Below are positions 23,937 through 33,107 of a stretch of 54,756 nucleotides of DNA, in pieces. The DNA is from Ottowia flava (lineage in GTDB: Bacteria > Pseudomonadota > Gammaproteobacteria > Burkholderiales > Burkholderiaceae_C): positions 1 through 54,756 of the forward strand of contig NZ_VRUA01000022.1 in assembly GCF_008017535.1 (NCBI RefSeq). Reading direction: 5' to 3'. Under the pieces are notes generated by a model. It was not told the origin of the DNA and ran no database searches. It saw only the letters and a program-made list of their open reading frames with translations. Position numbers and translations under genes: made by a program. Position 1 is the first letter of the stretch. Each line of letters begins with the position of its first letter.

Positions 23937-24635
23937 ATGAATCCACTTCAATCCCGCCGCACCCTGCTCGCCGCCGTGGCCGCGATGGGCACCTTCCCGC
24001 ATGCCTTGGTCCGTGCACAAACCCCGGTGCCAAACGCCGGCGCCGACCAAGGCGGGCAGGGTCCGAGAACCGCAGTCCCAACGATCAAGCCGTTCATCGA
24101 GATCGGCCGATTCGAAGAGGACAAAGATCGCCTGTTCATGTTCATGCAGTACACCTGTCCGTTCTGCGCGAGCTTGCATGGGCCGATCGTGACGTGGGCG
24201 CAGACGCTTCCTTCGCCCATGAAGCTGGTGACGATCCCCCTGGGCGAAGACAACGACGCGACCCGAGCATCCATCTTTGCGCACTACGCCGTGCGCGAGA
24301 TCGCCCCCAAGCAGCTCGAAGCCTATTCGCAGTCCGCATACCAGGTAGGTCAGAGCGCCAATCCAACGGCCGCTGGCTACCTCAGCATCCTGCCCAAGCT
24401 GGGCCTCAAGCGCGAGGCCGTGGTGTCCGCCATCAACTCCCCTCGAACCCGCGACCGGGTCATGCGCGGTCTGCGTCTGGCAAGCCGGTACCGCGTCACC
24501 GTCACCCCCACCTTCGGTGTGGCCGGGCGATGGACCACCAATCCAGGTTTCACCAGCGGAAAGAGCCAGGACCTGGTTGCGCTGCTCAACGTGCTCGTCA
24601 CGACCGCTATCCAGGGCGGCGATCTGACGATCTGA
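23937..24635 (+). CDS. DsbA-like thiol:disulfide protein
   Basis: 232 residues. The N-terminus SRRTLLAAVAAMGTFPHALV resembles a Tat or Sec signal with RR. The thioredoxin-fold domain begins with FMQYTCPFCASLHGP (CPFC near residue 75), the DsbA/DsbG-type active site. The cis-Pro loop is VTVTPTFGVAG, with Pro in place. It probably oxidises or isomerises cysteines of TraH, TraU and other periplasmic Tra proteins. It lies 12 bases after the ATPase gene. A second disulfide protein (dsbC-like) is at 36980. Confidence 0.85.
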   Translation: MNPLQSRRTLLAAVAAMGTFPHALVRAQTPVPNAGADQGGQGPRTAVPTIKPFIEIGRFEEDKDRLFMFMQYTCPFCASLHGPIVTWAQTLPSPMKLVTIPLGEDNDATRASIFAHYAVREIAPKQLEAYSQSAYQVGQSANPTAAGYLSILPKLGLKREAVVSAINSPRTRDRVMRGLRLASRYRVTVTPTFGVAGRWTTNPGFTSGKSQDLVALLNVLVTTAIQGGDLTI

Positions 24636-24644
24636 GTGCCTTCA

Positions 24645-25088
24645 ATGTCGGCGAGGTTCTATCGGCCGTTTGCATCCGTCGTCGGGATCCTGATCGCGAC
24701 GGCGATTTGCATCGCGGCCTTCGTTCTTCAGCCGAAGCCCTCGTGCTCCGATGGCGGTGATCCGGCGGCCGCCGACAACAACCTGATCAGCTTCGATGTT
24801 CGGCACCCCGTCTGGGCGTCCATTCGCGACACGTTCACCTTCAACAAGGCTGGTGACAGCTGTTTCGGTAAGGCTTCGGCCGTGGCCTACCTCGGCTGGT
24901 CCGACGCCGCCTTCCAAACGCTTCGGGCAAAGAGCCACAGCATCTACGTGACCACAAGGCATTTACTCGCCGGGTGTCTAATACTTGCAATCCTGGGTGC
25001 GGTTATCCGTATAATGATTGCAATCGTAACCCGTAGGAATGGTAGATGCCGACACGCCGCAACCTGGGATTTTCAAGTGCCGCCTTGA
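24645..25088 (+). CDS. Membrane protein of unknown function, 147 aa
   Basis: Two hydrophobic segments (about 10-30 and 105-125) flank a periplasmic-type domain with two cysteines (KPSCSDGG and GDSCFGK). Not recognised. ATG 24645 is preferred over the GTG at 24636, which directly abuts the previous stop. Its 3' end overlaps the next gene by 43 bases and contains the promoter at 24979-25026, so this coding region also carries a regulatory site. Confidence 0.6.
   Translation: MSARFYRPFASVVGILIATAICIAAFVLQPKPSCSDGGDPAAADNNLISFDVRHPVWASIRDTFTFNKAGDSCFGKASAVAYLGWSDAAFQTLRAKSHSIYVTTRHLLAGCLILAILGAVIRIMIAIVTRRNGRCRHAATWDFQVPP
24979..25026 (+). promoter_or_regulatory. Promoter/operator of the traLEKBV operon, inside the 24645 gene
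   Basis: The -10 box TATAAT (25010-25015) is followed by the palindrome GATTGCAATC. A second unit, TAATAC-TTGCAATCC, lies 31 bases upstream (24979-24993). Both match the TTGCAAT promoter family. The leader to the ATG at 25046 would be short. Confidence 0.65.
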
Positions 25089-25642
25089 TCGCGTTGGCCT
25101 TGGCTGGATGCAACACGACACCGCCTCCAGCCAGAGAACTGGGCATCGAGCGAGCAGAGCTGGTAACGCTCGTCAGCTACACCCAAGATCAGATGGCGGT
25201 GTACGCCGAAGGGGAAGGCACTTACTACTGGCGTGGCCGCTCCGACATGCTCCCCCCGGACGCCGTTTTCATCTGGCAAGACGACGAAATCTCCACCACG
25301 CCAGCAGTCGGCACGCAAGTACTTCCCCGCCCTCGCACCGAAGCCGTGCTGTTGGGCACCGTCTACTTCGGGACGAACTCCGCAGTCCTGACCCCCAAGG
25401 CGCGCAAAGCGCTCGACGAGTTGCCCGAGTCTCATCGGCTCTCGATCGTGTCGGGCCATGCCGATGTGCGCGGCCCTGATCGCATCAACGACCCACTGAG
25501 TGAGCGCCGCGCCAAGGCGGTTGCCGACTACCTGCGCGCGCGCGGCACCTCGGTGGGCAATGTGACCTGGCACGGGTCACACCAACCCGAACCGACTCTG
25601 CAGCAATCTCGCCGCGCTGAGATGTGGAAGGAAACCGAATGA
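25046..25642 (+). CDS. OmpA-like peptidoglycan-binding lipoprotein
   Basis: 198 residues with a lipoprotein signal ending LALAGC (Cys near 22). The C-terminal OmpA domain has VYFGTNSAVLTPKARKALDE and the peptidoglycan-contact block DPLSERRAKAVADYLRARG. It would sit at the outer membrane and grip the cell wall, perhaps stabilising the channel. The ATG follows the promoter by about 20 bases. The overlap with traL (start 25639) indicates coupling. TraL, E, K, B and V follow as one unit. Confidence 0.85.
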   Translation: MPTRRNLGFSSAALIALALAGCNTTPPPARELGIERAELVTLVSYTQDQMAVYAEGEGTYYWRGRSDMLPPDAVFIWQDDEISTTPAVGTQVLPRPRTEAVLLGTVYFGTNSAVLTPKARKALDELPESHRLSIVSGHADVRGPDRINDPLSERRAKAVADYLRARGTSVGNVTWHGSHQPEPTLQQSRRAEMWKETE

Positions 25643-25938
25643 AATCCGAACAGATCCCCCAGAAGCTCGACAACCCTGCCCAGGTGTTCTGGCTTGAGGT
25701 CGACGAGATCATGCCGTTCTTCATCTGCTGGGCTGCAGGGCTCTTCCTGCGCAAGCTCACAGGATCGACCTGGATGGTCACCGGCGGCATCGCCGTCGGC
25801 ATCTTCTTCTCATGGGTCTACATGAAGCACAAGCGAGGCAGCTTGCCTGGCGCGCTGCAGCACATCTTCTACAACGCCGGCGTCATTGGTTTGAACAAGC
25901 GCTTCTCCAACGGCCTGCTGCGGAGCTTCACCAAATGA
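25639..25938 (+). CDS. traL: TraL, F-type pilus assembly protein
   Basis: 99 residues; F TraL is 91. Two adjacent membrane segments (about 25-65) and a conserved-looking end with LPGALQHIFYNAGV, typical of TraL. This inner-membrane protein is required for pilus tip formation and is the VirB3 counterpart. ATG 25639 overlaps the ompA-like stop by 4 bases (ATGA), so the upstream start at 25624 is less likely. traE overlaps it in the same way. Confidence 0.9.
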   Translation: MKSEQIPQKLDNPAQVFWLEVDEIMPFFICWAAGLFLRKLTGSTWMVTGGIAVGIFFSWVYMKHKRGSLPGALQHIFYNAGVIGLNKRFSNGLLRSFTK

Positions 25939-26813
25939 AACTCAATATCTTCGCTGGCAAGCTGAAGCAATCGCTTAGCCAAAACCAAATCTTGGCTGTC
26001 GGCCTGGTGGCCGTGGTCATTCTGGCCACCTTGCAGCAACTCAAGATCAACCAGATGCGCGAGCGCGTGGTGATCCTGCCGGCCGGCATGACCGAAAAGA
26101 CCGAGATCGCAACCCGGAGTGCGAACGAGGCCTATTACAAGAGCTGGGGGGTATTCGTTTCGAGCCAAGTCGGATCGGTCACACCTGGCGAAGCGGAATC
26201 AACCGCTACCGTGCTGGAGCCCTATTTCACGCGCGAAGCCTGGCTTCCGGTCAAGAGCCATCTGAACTCGATCCGCCTGGATCCGAACTACCAGCAGTAC
26301 GCGGCCGTCAACCAGTTCTCCCCCAAGTTGGCCATCTACGAGCCCAGCACTAACAAGACCTTCGTTCAGGGCACACAGAAAACCTCCGTCTACCGGGACA
26401 ACAAGGCCCTGCCTTTGTCCCAGATGGAAGTCACCTACGAGATGGACATCAAGATCCAGTCCGGCGTGCCGAAGGTGACGAACATCACCAGCTACCGAGG
26501 TCCTGCCCACACCATTGCCTGGGCGCAGCGCTTCCCCAGCGCCGCGGCCGCATTCAAGGCGCAGCAAGCCAATCGACCTGACCAGCTCACGCCTCAGCTG
26601 AGTGGCAGCGACGACGCGGCGGCCGACGCGCCCGCCGGGAGTGCATCGGCTCCCGCAGGGAACGCGGCTACGCCCGCTCTCGTGGCACCTCCATCACCAA
26701 CTGACGCCGCCGTCGATGGCGCACCTTCTGACGGCGCGAGCCGCCCGCCTGCTGCTGCCGCGCGTAACGGCAATCAGCCTGATTCCACCCTTTCATCGGC
26801 TGATCGCCTCTAA
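25935..26813 (+). CDS. traE: TraE, F-type pilus assembly protein
   Basis: 292 residues, longer than F TraE (188). An N-terminal membrane anchor (about 18-38) is followed by the periplasmic TraE/VirB8-like domain (residues 40-215, with SWGVFVSSQVGSVTPGEAE) and then a long Ala/Pro-rich tail of about 70 residues, probably disordered. It is an inner-membrane scaffold of the channel. The start overlaps the traL stop (ATGA). traK follows 19 bases downstream. The tail is the unusual part. Confidence 0.9.
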   Translation: MKLNIFAGKLKQSLSQNQILAVGLVAVVILATLQQLKINQMRERVVILPAGMTEKTEIATRSANEAYYKSWGVFVSSQVGSVTPGEAESTATVLEPYFTREAWLPVKSHLNSIRLDPNYQQYAAVNQFSPKLAIYEPSTNKTFVQGTQKTSVYRDNKALPLSQMEVTYEMDIKIQSGVPKVTNITSYRGPAHTIAWAQRFPSAAAAFKAQQANRPDQLTPQLSGSDDAAADAPAGSASAPAGNAATPALVAPPSPTDAAVDGAPSDGASRPPAAAARNGNQPDSTLSSADRL

Positions 26814-26832
26814 AACCACGGGAGTCATTTTC

Positions 26833-27615
26833 ATGCGACGAAGCGTTATTCAACCGACATCGCTTGCGCTGCTGCTGGCCACAGCCATGGCCGGCGCATC
26901 CGCACAACCTAGCTCGACAGGCCTTGGGCGTCTCAACGTCAACAAGAGCATCGAGGTCCAGGCAGAGTCTGGCCTGCAGAACGTCGTCACGCGATACGGT
27001 GAGAACCGCTCGGTCCCGGTGTCCGCAGATCAGCCCAACATGATCCTGACGCCGTTTGCTGACCCTAACGTAGTCGGCGATGGGGTGGGCTATGACTTGG
27101 GTCGCAACGGCAATGTGATCATCGTCTCGGCAACGAAGAAGCGCCCATTCTGGATCTCGATCGTCGACAAATCGAACCCAACTGCCACGCCGGTATCGCT
27201 GACGCTCCAACCCCGGTCCGGGATGCAGTCCCAGACCATCGTCATGCAGGTGGCCGGCAAGGGCGCTGTGGACAGCGACAGCGATGGCCACGGGTCAGGC
27301 TTCGTGAACCGTATGCGCGATGTGCTGCGCGACATTGTTCAGGGTCGCAATCCTCGCGGGTTCACGGTGCGACCGCTGGCCAGCAAGATGGCCTTGACCA
27401 ACGGCCTTACCGCGAAGCCGGTGGAGCTGTACGCCAGCTCTTCGCACGACATCTATCGGTTCCGCATCACCAACGGCAGCTCCACGACGCAGACCTTGAC
27501 CGAAGAGTTCTTCGGCGACAAGGACGTTGCTGCAGTGACCATCTACCCGAATCTGTCGCTGCAGCCGAACCAGTCCACTGACGTGCTCATCATGACCAAG
27601 CGTGGAGGCAACTGA
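26833..27615 (+). CDS. traK: TraK, F-type outer-membrane complex protein
   Basis: 260 residues with a signal peptide (cleavage near GASA, about 23). The body is beta-rich, ending TIYPNLSLQPNQSTDVLIM, as in TraK, the secretin-like VirB9 counterpart of the core complex with TraB and TraV. ATG 26833 follows GGGAGTCATTTTC. Longer in-frame starts would overlap traE and read through an out-of-frame region, so they are rejected. traB begins 2 bases after its stop. Confidence 0.9.
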   Translation: MRRSVIQPTSLALLLATAMAGASAQPSSTGLGRLNVNKSIEVQAESGLQNVVTRYGENRSVPVSADQPNMILTPFADPNVVGDGVGYDLGRNGNVIIVSATKKRPFWISIVDKSNPTATPVSLTLQPRSGMQSQTIVMQVAGKGAVDSDSDGHGSGFVNRMRDVLRDIVQGRNPRGFTVRPLASKMALTNGLTAKPVELYASSSHDIYRFRITNGSSTTQTLTEEFFGDKDVAAVTIYPNLSLQPNQSTDVLIMTKRGGN

Positions 27616-27617
27616 AC

Positions 27618-28874
27618 ATGGCCGCCCTCACGAATATCAAGCGCAACTGGGCGCACATGGACTCGAAGAAGAAGCGCAACACGGCGATCCTTCTCGTGAT
27701 CGTGGCCGCCCTTGGATTCATGGTGCTCACCGGCAACAGGCCCCTGATGACGAAGCCCGACACGTCGAACAACCAGACCACCCTGGTGACGCCGCAAACG
27801 CGCTCCCTCACGTCGCAGGACGTGATGGATGCGTTGCAGGCCCAGAACAGGTCTCTCGCCGACATGAAGAGTCGCCTCGAACAGATGAAACTGACGCAAC
27901 CCGCACCGGGCGAAGGCGGGGATTTCAACGCTGAGAAGGTTCGGTCGCTCATCGCGGAGGAGATCGCCAAGGCCAACCAGCACCTGCCGCCTCCGCCGAC
28001 CAATGCGTCGACGCCAGGCGACACTGCGCCCCTGCCCACAACGGCACCGCTCGACGGTTCCGGCGCCGGCGCTGGCGTACCCGAAGTGCAAGAGCCTAAG
28101 GGCCCACGTTTCCGCAGTTTGACCGACAGCCTTCCAGGTGCCACGCCGCCTGAAGCGCCTGCGTCCATGGCCGCGGGCACCAGGGTCACACCGACGGGCG
28201 CTGGCAAGTCGCGCAGCAAGATCGGCCAGGCCGGCATGTACCTGCCACCAGGCACGCTGCTGCCCTACGTCATGTTGTCCGGCATGAACGCGCCGACCAA
28301 CCAGAGCGGCACCAAGGATCCGATGCCTGCGCTGCTGCGAGTCCGTGGCGATGTCATTCTGCCCAACGGCTACACGGCCGACCTCACCGACTGCTTTGTG
28401 ACCGTTTCAGGCTACGGGCAGATGGCCGACGAGCGCGCGATCCTCCGCACCGAAAAGATCAGCTGCGTTCGCACGGATGGCATGGCCATGGAAGCCGACA
28501 TGAAGGGCTACATCACCGGCGAAGACGGCAAGCCCGGTGTTCGCGGTCGCCTGGTGAGCAAGACCGGGGAGGTCATTGCCCAGCTGCTCAAGACCGGGGC
28601 CATCAGCACCCTCGGCAACGTCGTTGCAGCCACAGCTCCGGTCTACGCCTCGCGCATGAATCAGGGCAGCAACAACGTCGTGGTCAACACCGGCAGCAGC
28701 CAGAACCCGGAAACCATCGCCGCGGCCCAAGCGAGCAGCGGCTTCAACAACGTGATGGACAAGATCTCGAACATCTATGCGGAGTACGCCAAAGAGACGT
28801 TCCCGGTCATTGAGATCTCCCCCGGCCGTGAAGGAAACATCCAGCTCGTGAATGGCCTGGAACTCCCGCACTGA
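27618..28874 (+). CDS. traB: TraB, F-type channel scaffold protein (VirB10-like)
   Basis: 418 residues. It has an N-terminal anchor (about 22-42), a helical region, a Pro/Ala-rich linker (about 115-160) and a C-terminal VirB10/TraB beta domain (PLLLRVRGD-like start, YGQMADERAILRTEKISCV, RGRLVSKTGEVIAQ). It spans both membranes and bridges to TraK and TraV. Length is close to F TraB (475) but shorter. GAACATGG context places the start 2 bases after traK. Confidence 0.92.
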   Translation: MAALTNIKRNWAHMDSKKKRNTAILLVIVAALGFMVLTGNRPLMTKPDTSNNQTTLVTPQTRSLTSQDVMDALQAQNRSLADMKSRLEQMKLTQPAPGEGGDFNAEKVRSLIAEEIAKANQHLPPPPTNASTPGDTAPLPTTAPLDGSGAGAGVPEVQEPKGPRFRSLTDSLPGATPPEAPASMAAGTRVTPTGAGKSRSKIGQAGMYLPPGTLLPYVMLSGMNAPTNQSGTKDPMPALLRVRGDVILPNGYTADLTDCFVTVSGYGQMADERAILRTEKISCVRTDGMAMEADMKGYITGEDGKPGVRGRLVSKTGEVIAQLLKTGAISTLGNVVAATAPVYASRMNQGSNNVVVNTGSSQNPETIAAAQASSGFNNVMDKISNIYAEYAKETFPVIEISPGREGNIQLVNGLELPH

Positions 28875-28894
28875 ACCGCTTCAAGGAACCGACC

Positions 28895-29512
28895 ATGAAC
28901 TTTCAACGCCCTTTCTTCGCACTGGCCGCGACGGCCGTCATCACCCTCACGGGCTGTGCCAGCTCCATGAACATCGGCGAGTCCGGACTCACCTGCCCAG
29001 CCGGCGAGGGAATGCCTTGCACGGACTCGCGCACCGTGTTCGAACGCACCAACAATTTCCAGCCTGGTGACTCGATGTATGGCGCGCGGGTCCGCGGCGA
29101 AGGCGGCGCCGGCGGCGCTGCCGTGGGCAGCTCGCCACAGCCATTCGACAACTTCGATGTGGACATGCGCGGTGGCGTCATCAACCACCCCTTGCCTGTG
29201 CGCACCGGCGCCAAAGTCATGCGTATCTGGGTGAATTCGTGGGTCGACGAGCGCGGCGACCTGAATTACCCGTCCCTGCTTTTCACTGAAATCACGCCGC
29301 GTCAGTGGAATGTCAACGAGTCGGCATCCAAAACCATGTCCCCACGTCGTATGACGCCTCTGCGCGTCAAGGAAGGAGCCTCAGCATCGCCCCAAACCAC
29401 CCCGCTGCAAGCTAAGCCGTCGCAGGCCACAGCGCCTGTCGTCACGCCAACCGCGGTCCCCGCCGCACCGGCCAAACCGGCGCCTCTGCTGCCGGCGCCC
29501 CTGGCCAATTGA
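28895..29512 (+). CDS. traV: TraV, outer-membrane lipoprotein
   Basis: 205 residues with a lipoprotein signal ending TLTGC (Cys near 23). A Cys-x6-Cys pattern (LTCPAGEGMPCTDSR) typical of TraV follows, then a Pro/Ala/Gln-rich C-terminal region. This is the VirB7-type lipoprotein that anchors the TraB-TraK ring at the outer membrane. CAAGGAACC precedes the ATG. The pilin gene follows after 32 bases with its own strong ribosome binding site. Confidence 0.88.
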   Translation: MNFQRPFFALAATAVITLTGCASSMNIGESGLTCPAGEGMPCTDSRTVFERTNNFQPGDSMYGARVRGEGGAGGAAVGSSPQPFDNFDVDMRGGVINHPLPVRTGAKVMRIWVNSWVDERGDLNYPSLLFTEITPRQWNVNESASKTMSPRRMTPLRVKEGASASPQTTPLQAKPSQATAPVVTPTAVPAAPAKPAPLLPAPLAN

Positions 29513-29544
29513 TTTGCTTTTTTTTAACCCCCCAAGGAGTTTCC

Positions 29545-29925
29545 ATGACAGCACTCACCCTCAACCCCAGGGGCCAACTCTCGGCCGAGAAGAAAGACCT
29601 GGACCCCGCAATCCGCAAAGAACAGTTGCGCCGCTGGGGCGCACGCGCCGCTATCGGTCTGATGCTGATCGTCGCACTAGCCATGCTGCTGATCCCTGAA
29701 GCGGCTCACGCTGGCAGCGACAGCACGTTCCGCGCGATCGTGGACTGGCTTGTGGGGATCTTGAAGGGCTCGGGCGGTTTGATGATCGCCGTGATCGCCT
29801 TGATCGTTGCGGTCATCTCGCTGCTCAGTGGGCGCTTCATGGCGGTCGGCATCGCCTTCGCCGTGGCCATCGTGGCCATCTACGGCCCTGACGTGCTGGA
29901 AAGCTGGTTCACCGCGATCTTCTAA
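29545..29925 (+). CDS. traA: TraA-like pilin precursor
   Basis: 126 residues. A long N-terminal leader of about 54 residues ends in a hydrophobic stretch and AHAGSDSTF, a likely cleavage site (AHA). The mature part would be about 70 residues with two hydrophobic helices separated by a short basic loop (SGRFMA), which fits F-type pilins, as does the leader length (51 in F). CAAGGAG lies 7 bases before ATG 29545, the strongest such site in the operon and consistent with high expression. The S26 peptidase at 33088 may process it. Confidence 0.85.
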   Translation: MTALTLNPRGQLSAEKKDLDPAIRKEQLRRWGARAAIGLMLIVALAMLLIPEAAHAGSDSTFRAIVDWLVGILKGSGGLMIAVIALIVAVISLLSGRFMAVGIAFAVAIVAIYGPDVLESWFTAIF

Positions 29926-29984
29926 GCACCCTCCCCCCTCGGGCGTGCCCGCGGGGGACCCAACACCACTGCACCCGCACGCCC

Positions 29985-32504
29985 ATGAACATACTTGGAA
30001 CAATCGGCGAGCTGATCCGCAAGGATGAGATCAGCGAATACCTCACCGTCTCGGCGAGCGACGGCAAGGATGTCCTCTTCTTCGAGGAAGAGCTGGCGAT
30101 CGGGTCACTGCTTCGCTTCAACGCTCTCTCTGGGGCTTCCGATCAAACCCAGATCGCGCTCAACACGGTTTGCAATGAAAAGTACCCCGCCGGGACCATC
30201 ATGCAGATCATCCAGTTTGGTTCACCGAATTTGGAGCAGACCGTCCACCAATACACCAAGCTGCGCGACATAGCCGAGCAGCAGCCCAATACCGACAGCG
30301 ACAACTCGCGGGACTTTTGCATCGACTCGACACGCTCCCGCGCTCAAGCATTCCTGGATTTCACCCGCGATCGCGTTGTCCCGAGCTCCGACGTTCGCCT
30401 CACTGAGACCAACAGCTACTGGACCCTCAAGATTCCTCTGACCATCAAGGAATTCCTGGGCACGCAGAAAGAGCTCGACCAGATCCAGCGCGAGATTGAA
30501 GACTTCAAAATCATGCGCGCGCGACTCATGTCGCAGCTTCAAACGGCTGGCATTCAGTCCTACCCGGTGGAGACAGCAGAGTACCTGGCCATCATGCGCC
30601 GGTACTTCGACGTGTACGGCGACTGGGACTGGCGCTGGGATCCGCAAGCGCAGCTGTGCGACCAGATCATGCCGCCTGGCTCCCACATCAAGTGGACCGA
30701 CAAGACCAACCGCTACCTGCATCTGAGCGGCTTCGCCGACAACGAGAAGCACCAGCGGCTCTGGTGCGGCATGCTGGCGATCGACTCCTACCCCAAGTCG
30801 GCGTCTCTGATCGAGATGTTCGAGATGACCGGCGACCCAAGTGGTACCGGCCCTCAGATCGGCATGCCCTACGCACTGTGCACGACGGTCCATTACCCGG
30901 ACGCGATGATCAAGGAACAGAAGATCCGCAAGGGCCAGGTGATCACGGATCGGCAGGCCTTCGGCCCGATGCTGCGATGGAGCGAAAGCCTGCGGCACAA
31001 GTACGAAGGCTTCGCCCTCATGGGCCGATCCATTGCGGATGGCGACGCGCCCGTTGAAGTCGGCACCACGCTGACGCTGTTCAACCGATCGCGCAACGAG
31101 ATCCATGGCGCGTTGGCACGGATCATCCCCTACTACAACTCGCTCGGGTGGCGCATGCGTCAGGAACGCTACCTGGTGGGCGTCAGCTTCTTCAACCAAT
31201 TGCCGCTGTCGCCGTCGCCGACCAGCATCCTGCAAACCCACCGCTACAAAACCATGAGCGGCACGCACGCTGCCCAGTTCCTCCCTGTCCTGGACGAGTG
31301 GCAGGGCAGCGGCGCAGCGGTGCTGCTGTCGACTCGGCGCGGCCGCGCCTTCGGCTTGGACTTCTACGCGCCCGAGAACCCCAACTTCAACTGGGCGGTG
31401 ATCGCTGAGGCCGGCTCAGGCAAATCGTTTTTGCTGCAGCGCCTGCAGATGGACTACGTTAGCCTGGGCTGCAAAGTCTGGAACATCGACAGCGGTGGCT
31501 CCAGCGCGCGGGCCTGCATGATCTCCGGCGGCGAAGTGCTGAGCCTGCACCGCGAGAGCAAGACTAGCCTCAATCCCTTCACAAAGGTGCAAGACATCGA
31601 CGACGAGATGTCGATGATCATCTCGCTGCTTGGCAAGATGGTGGAGCCAGACGAAAAGATCAAGGCGATGGATGCCGCCATCTTCATGGAGGCGATCAAG
31701 TCCTGCTGGAGCCACAAAGGCCCGGACATGGAGATCGGCGATCTGATTCAGTATCTGAACAACCAGACGCCAGAGAAGGACCGCAGCGGCCGAGCCCTCG
31801 AACTTGCAAAACTGCTGATGCCGTTTGGGCCAATCGGCTCTTATGGCAGCTGGTTCAAAGGGCCCAACAACTTCCGGGCTGACGCATCCTGGACCGTGCT
31901 TGAACTGTCCGATCTGAAGACGAACCCGCACCTTCAGGCCGTTGTGCTCATGCAGCTGGTCAACGCGATCAAACAGGAGATGTACCTGGCGCGAGACGGC
32001 CGCAAGCGCATGCTGATCGTGGAAGAAGCTGGCGAGCGGTTGCGCACCGATCCAGGCTTCGCGGGGTTCATGAGCGAAGCGTACTCACAGGTGCGTAAAG
32101 AGGCTGGCTCGATCGGTCTCGTTCTGCAAAGCCTGTCACAGCTCTACAACCACACCAAGGATGGCGAAACCATCATGGCGAACTGCCCGAGCAAGCTGCT
32201 CTTGCACCAGACGCCGGAGACCTTGAATGCTGCGGAGCGCAATGAATGGCTGAACATGAATGCCTACCAGCGCTCCATCGCGCGTCAGGTCCACACCGTC
32301 AAGGGGCAGTACTCGGAAATTGCCGTCTTCACACCTGGTGGTTCGGGGATCGCGCGCCTGGTTGAAGGCGCCTACAACCAAGCGCTCTTCACCACCGAAG
32401 GCCCAGCGTTCCACGAGGTGATGAAAGCACTCCGCAAAGGTGCCACGCCTCACGAGCTGCACGAACTCATCGAGCGCTATTCGCTGGCCACCGACGAGGC
32501 CTGA
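29985..32504 (+). CDS. traC: TraC, F-type secretion ATPase (VirB4-like)
   Basis: 839 residues; F TraC is 875. The N-terminal TraC_F_IV domain precedes a C-terminal ATPase with Walker A AEAGSGKSF (near 475) and Walker B MLIVEEAGE (near 678). It energises pilus assembly at the inner membrane. Conserved blocks such as LQMDYVSLGCKVWNIDSGGS and LLHQTPETLN are typical. It starts 59 bases after the pilin stop. The trbI-like gene follows after 30 bases. Confidence 0.93.
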   Translation: MNILGTIGELIRKDEISEYLTVSASDGKDVLFFEEELAIGSLLRFNALSGASDQTQIALNTVCNEKYPAGTIMQIIQFGSPNLEQTVHQYTKLRDIAEQQPNTDSDNSRDFCIDSTRSRAQAFLDFTRDRVVPSSDVRLTETNSYWTLKIPLTIKEFLGTQKELDQIQREIEDFKIMRARLMSQLQTAGIQSYPVETAEYLAIMRRYFDVYGDWDWRWDPQAQLCDQIMPPGSHIKWTDKTNRYLHLSGFADNEKHQRLWCGMLAIDSYPKSASLIEMFEMTGDPSGTGPQIGMPYALCTTVHYPDAMIKEQKIRKGQVITDRQAFGPMLRWSESLRHKYEGFALMGRSIADGDAPVEVGTTLTLFNRSRNEIHGALARIIPYYNSLGWRMRQERYLVGVSFFNQLPLSPSPTSILQTHRYKTMSGTHAAQFLPVLDEWQGSGAAVLLSTRRGRAFGLDFYAPENPNFNWAVIAEAGSGKSFLLQRLQMDYVSLGCKVWNIDSGGSSARACMISGGEVLSLHRESKTSLNPFTKVQDIDDEMSMIISLLGKMVEPDEKIKAMDAAIFMEAIKSCWSHKGPDMEIGDLIQYLNNQTPEKDRSGRALELAKLLMPFGPIGSYGSWFKGPNNFRADASWTVLELSDLKTNPHLQAVVLMQLVNAIKQEMYLARDGRKRMLIVEEAGERLRTDPGFAGFMSEAYSQVRKEAGSIGLVLQSLSQLYNHTKDGETIMANCPSKLLLHQTPETLNAAERNEWLNMNAYQRSIARQVHTVKGQYSEIAVFTPGGSGIARLVEGAYNQALFTTEGPAFHEVMKALRKGATPHELHELIERYSLATDEA

Positions 32505-32534
32505 TCGCACATCCACCAGCCACAGGGAGAACCT

Positions 32535-33107
32535 ATGTCCGACGAAACCACCCAAACCGACGCAGCGCAACCCGTGGTTGCGGCTCCCACGGCCACCCCT
32601 TTGCTGCCTGAACCGCCTGCCAGTGAGAAGTCATCCCTCAACACGATCCTGGTCGTCATCATCGTGATCTTGGGCGGCCTGATTGTTGCCAACGGCGTCA
32701 CAAAGTACTTTCCCGGCTTCGGGGCAAGCGCGCCAGTCGCTGTGCTGGACTCCGACCTCGTCAGCGCAGCCGGGATACATGACTTGCTGCAGCGTGCGCC
32801 CAGCATGACGCCAGAGGCCGTTGAGGCGGAGTCGAAGAAGCGCGCCGAAGCCCTCCAGCACACGCTTGCGGATCTTCGCCAGCGCGGCTACATCGTGATC
32901 GACCGCACTGCGGCGCTTTCGTGGCCAGCTGCTGCGGACATCACCGAGCAGACCGCGACGAACCTCGCGATCCCGCCGGCCGCATTGCAGGCAGTTCGTG
33001 ATCGCCGAGCTGAGCAGCAGCGCCTGGCCAGGACGGGCAACGCCGCTTGGCCGCCGACCTCATCGGCTCCAGCTGAAAAGACGATCAGTGGCTCAAACCT
33101 CGATTGA
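32535..33107 (+). CDS. trbI: TrbI-like F-type transfer protein
   Basis: 190 residues with one membrane anchor (about 37-57). The periplasmic region has VAVLDSDLV, a helical Arg/Glu/Ala block (KKRAEALQHTLADLRQRG), IVIDRTAALSW and ITEQTATNLAI. This is the same order as in F TrbI (128 residues), which affects pilus outgrowth and retraction. The longer C-terminal tail is Ala/Pro-rich. AGGGAGAACCT precedes the ATG. Its end overlaps the next start (GTG 33088) by 20 bases. Confidence 0.75.
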   Translation: MSDETTQTDAAQPVVAAPTATPLLPEPPASEKSSLNTILVVIIVILGGLIVANGVTKYFPGFGASAPVAVLDSDLVSAAGIHDLLQRAPSMTPEAVEAESKKRAEALQHTLADLRQRGYIVIDRTAALSWPAAADITEQTATNLAIPPAALQAVRDRRAEQQRLARTGNAAWPPTSSAPAEKTISGSNLD

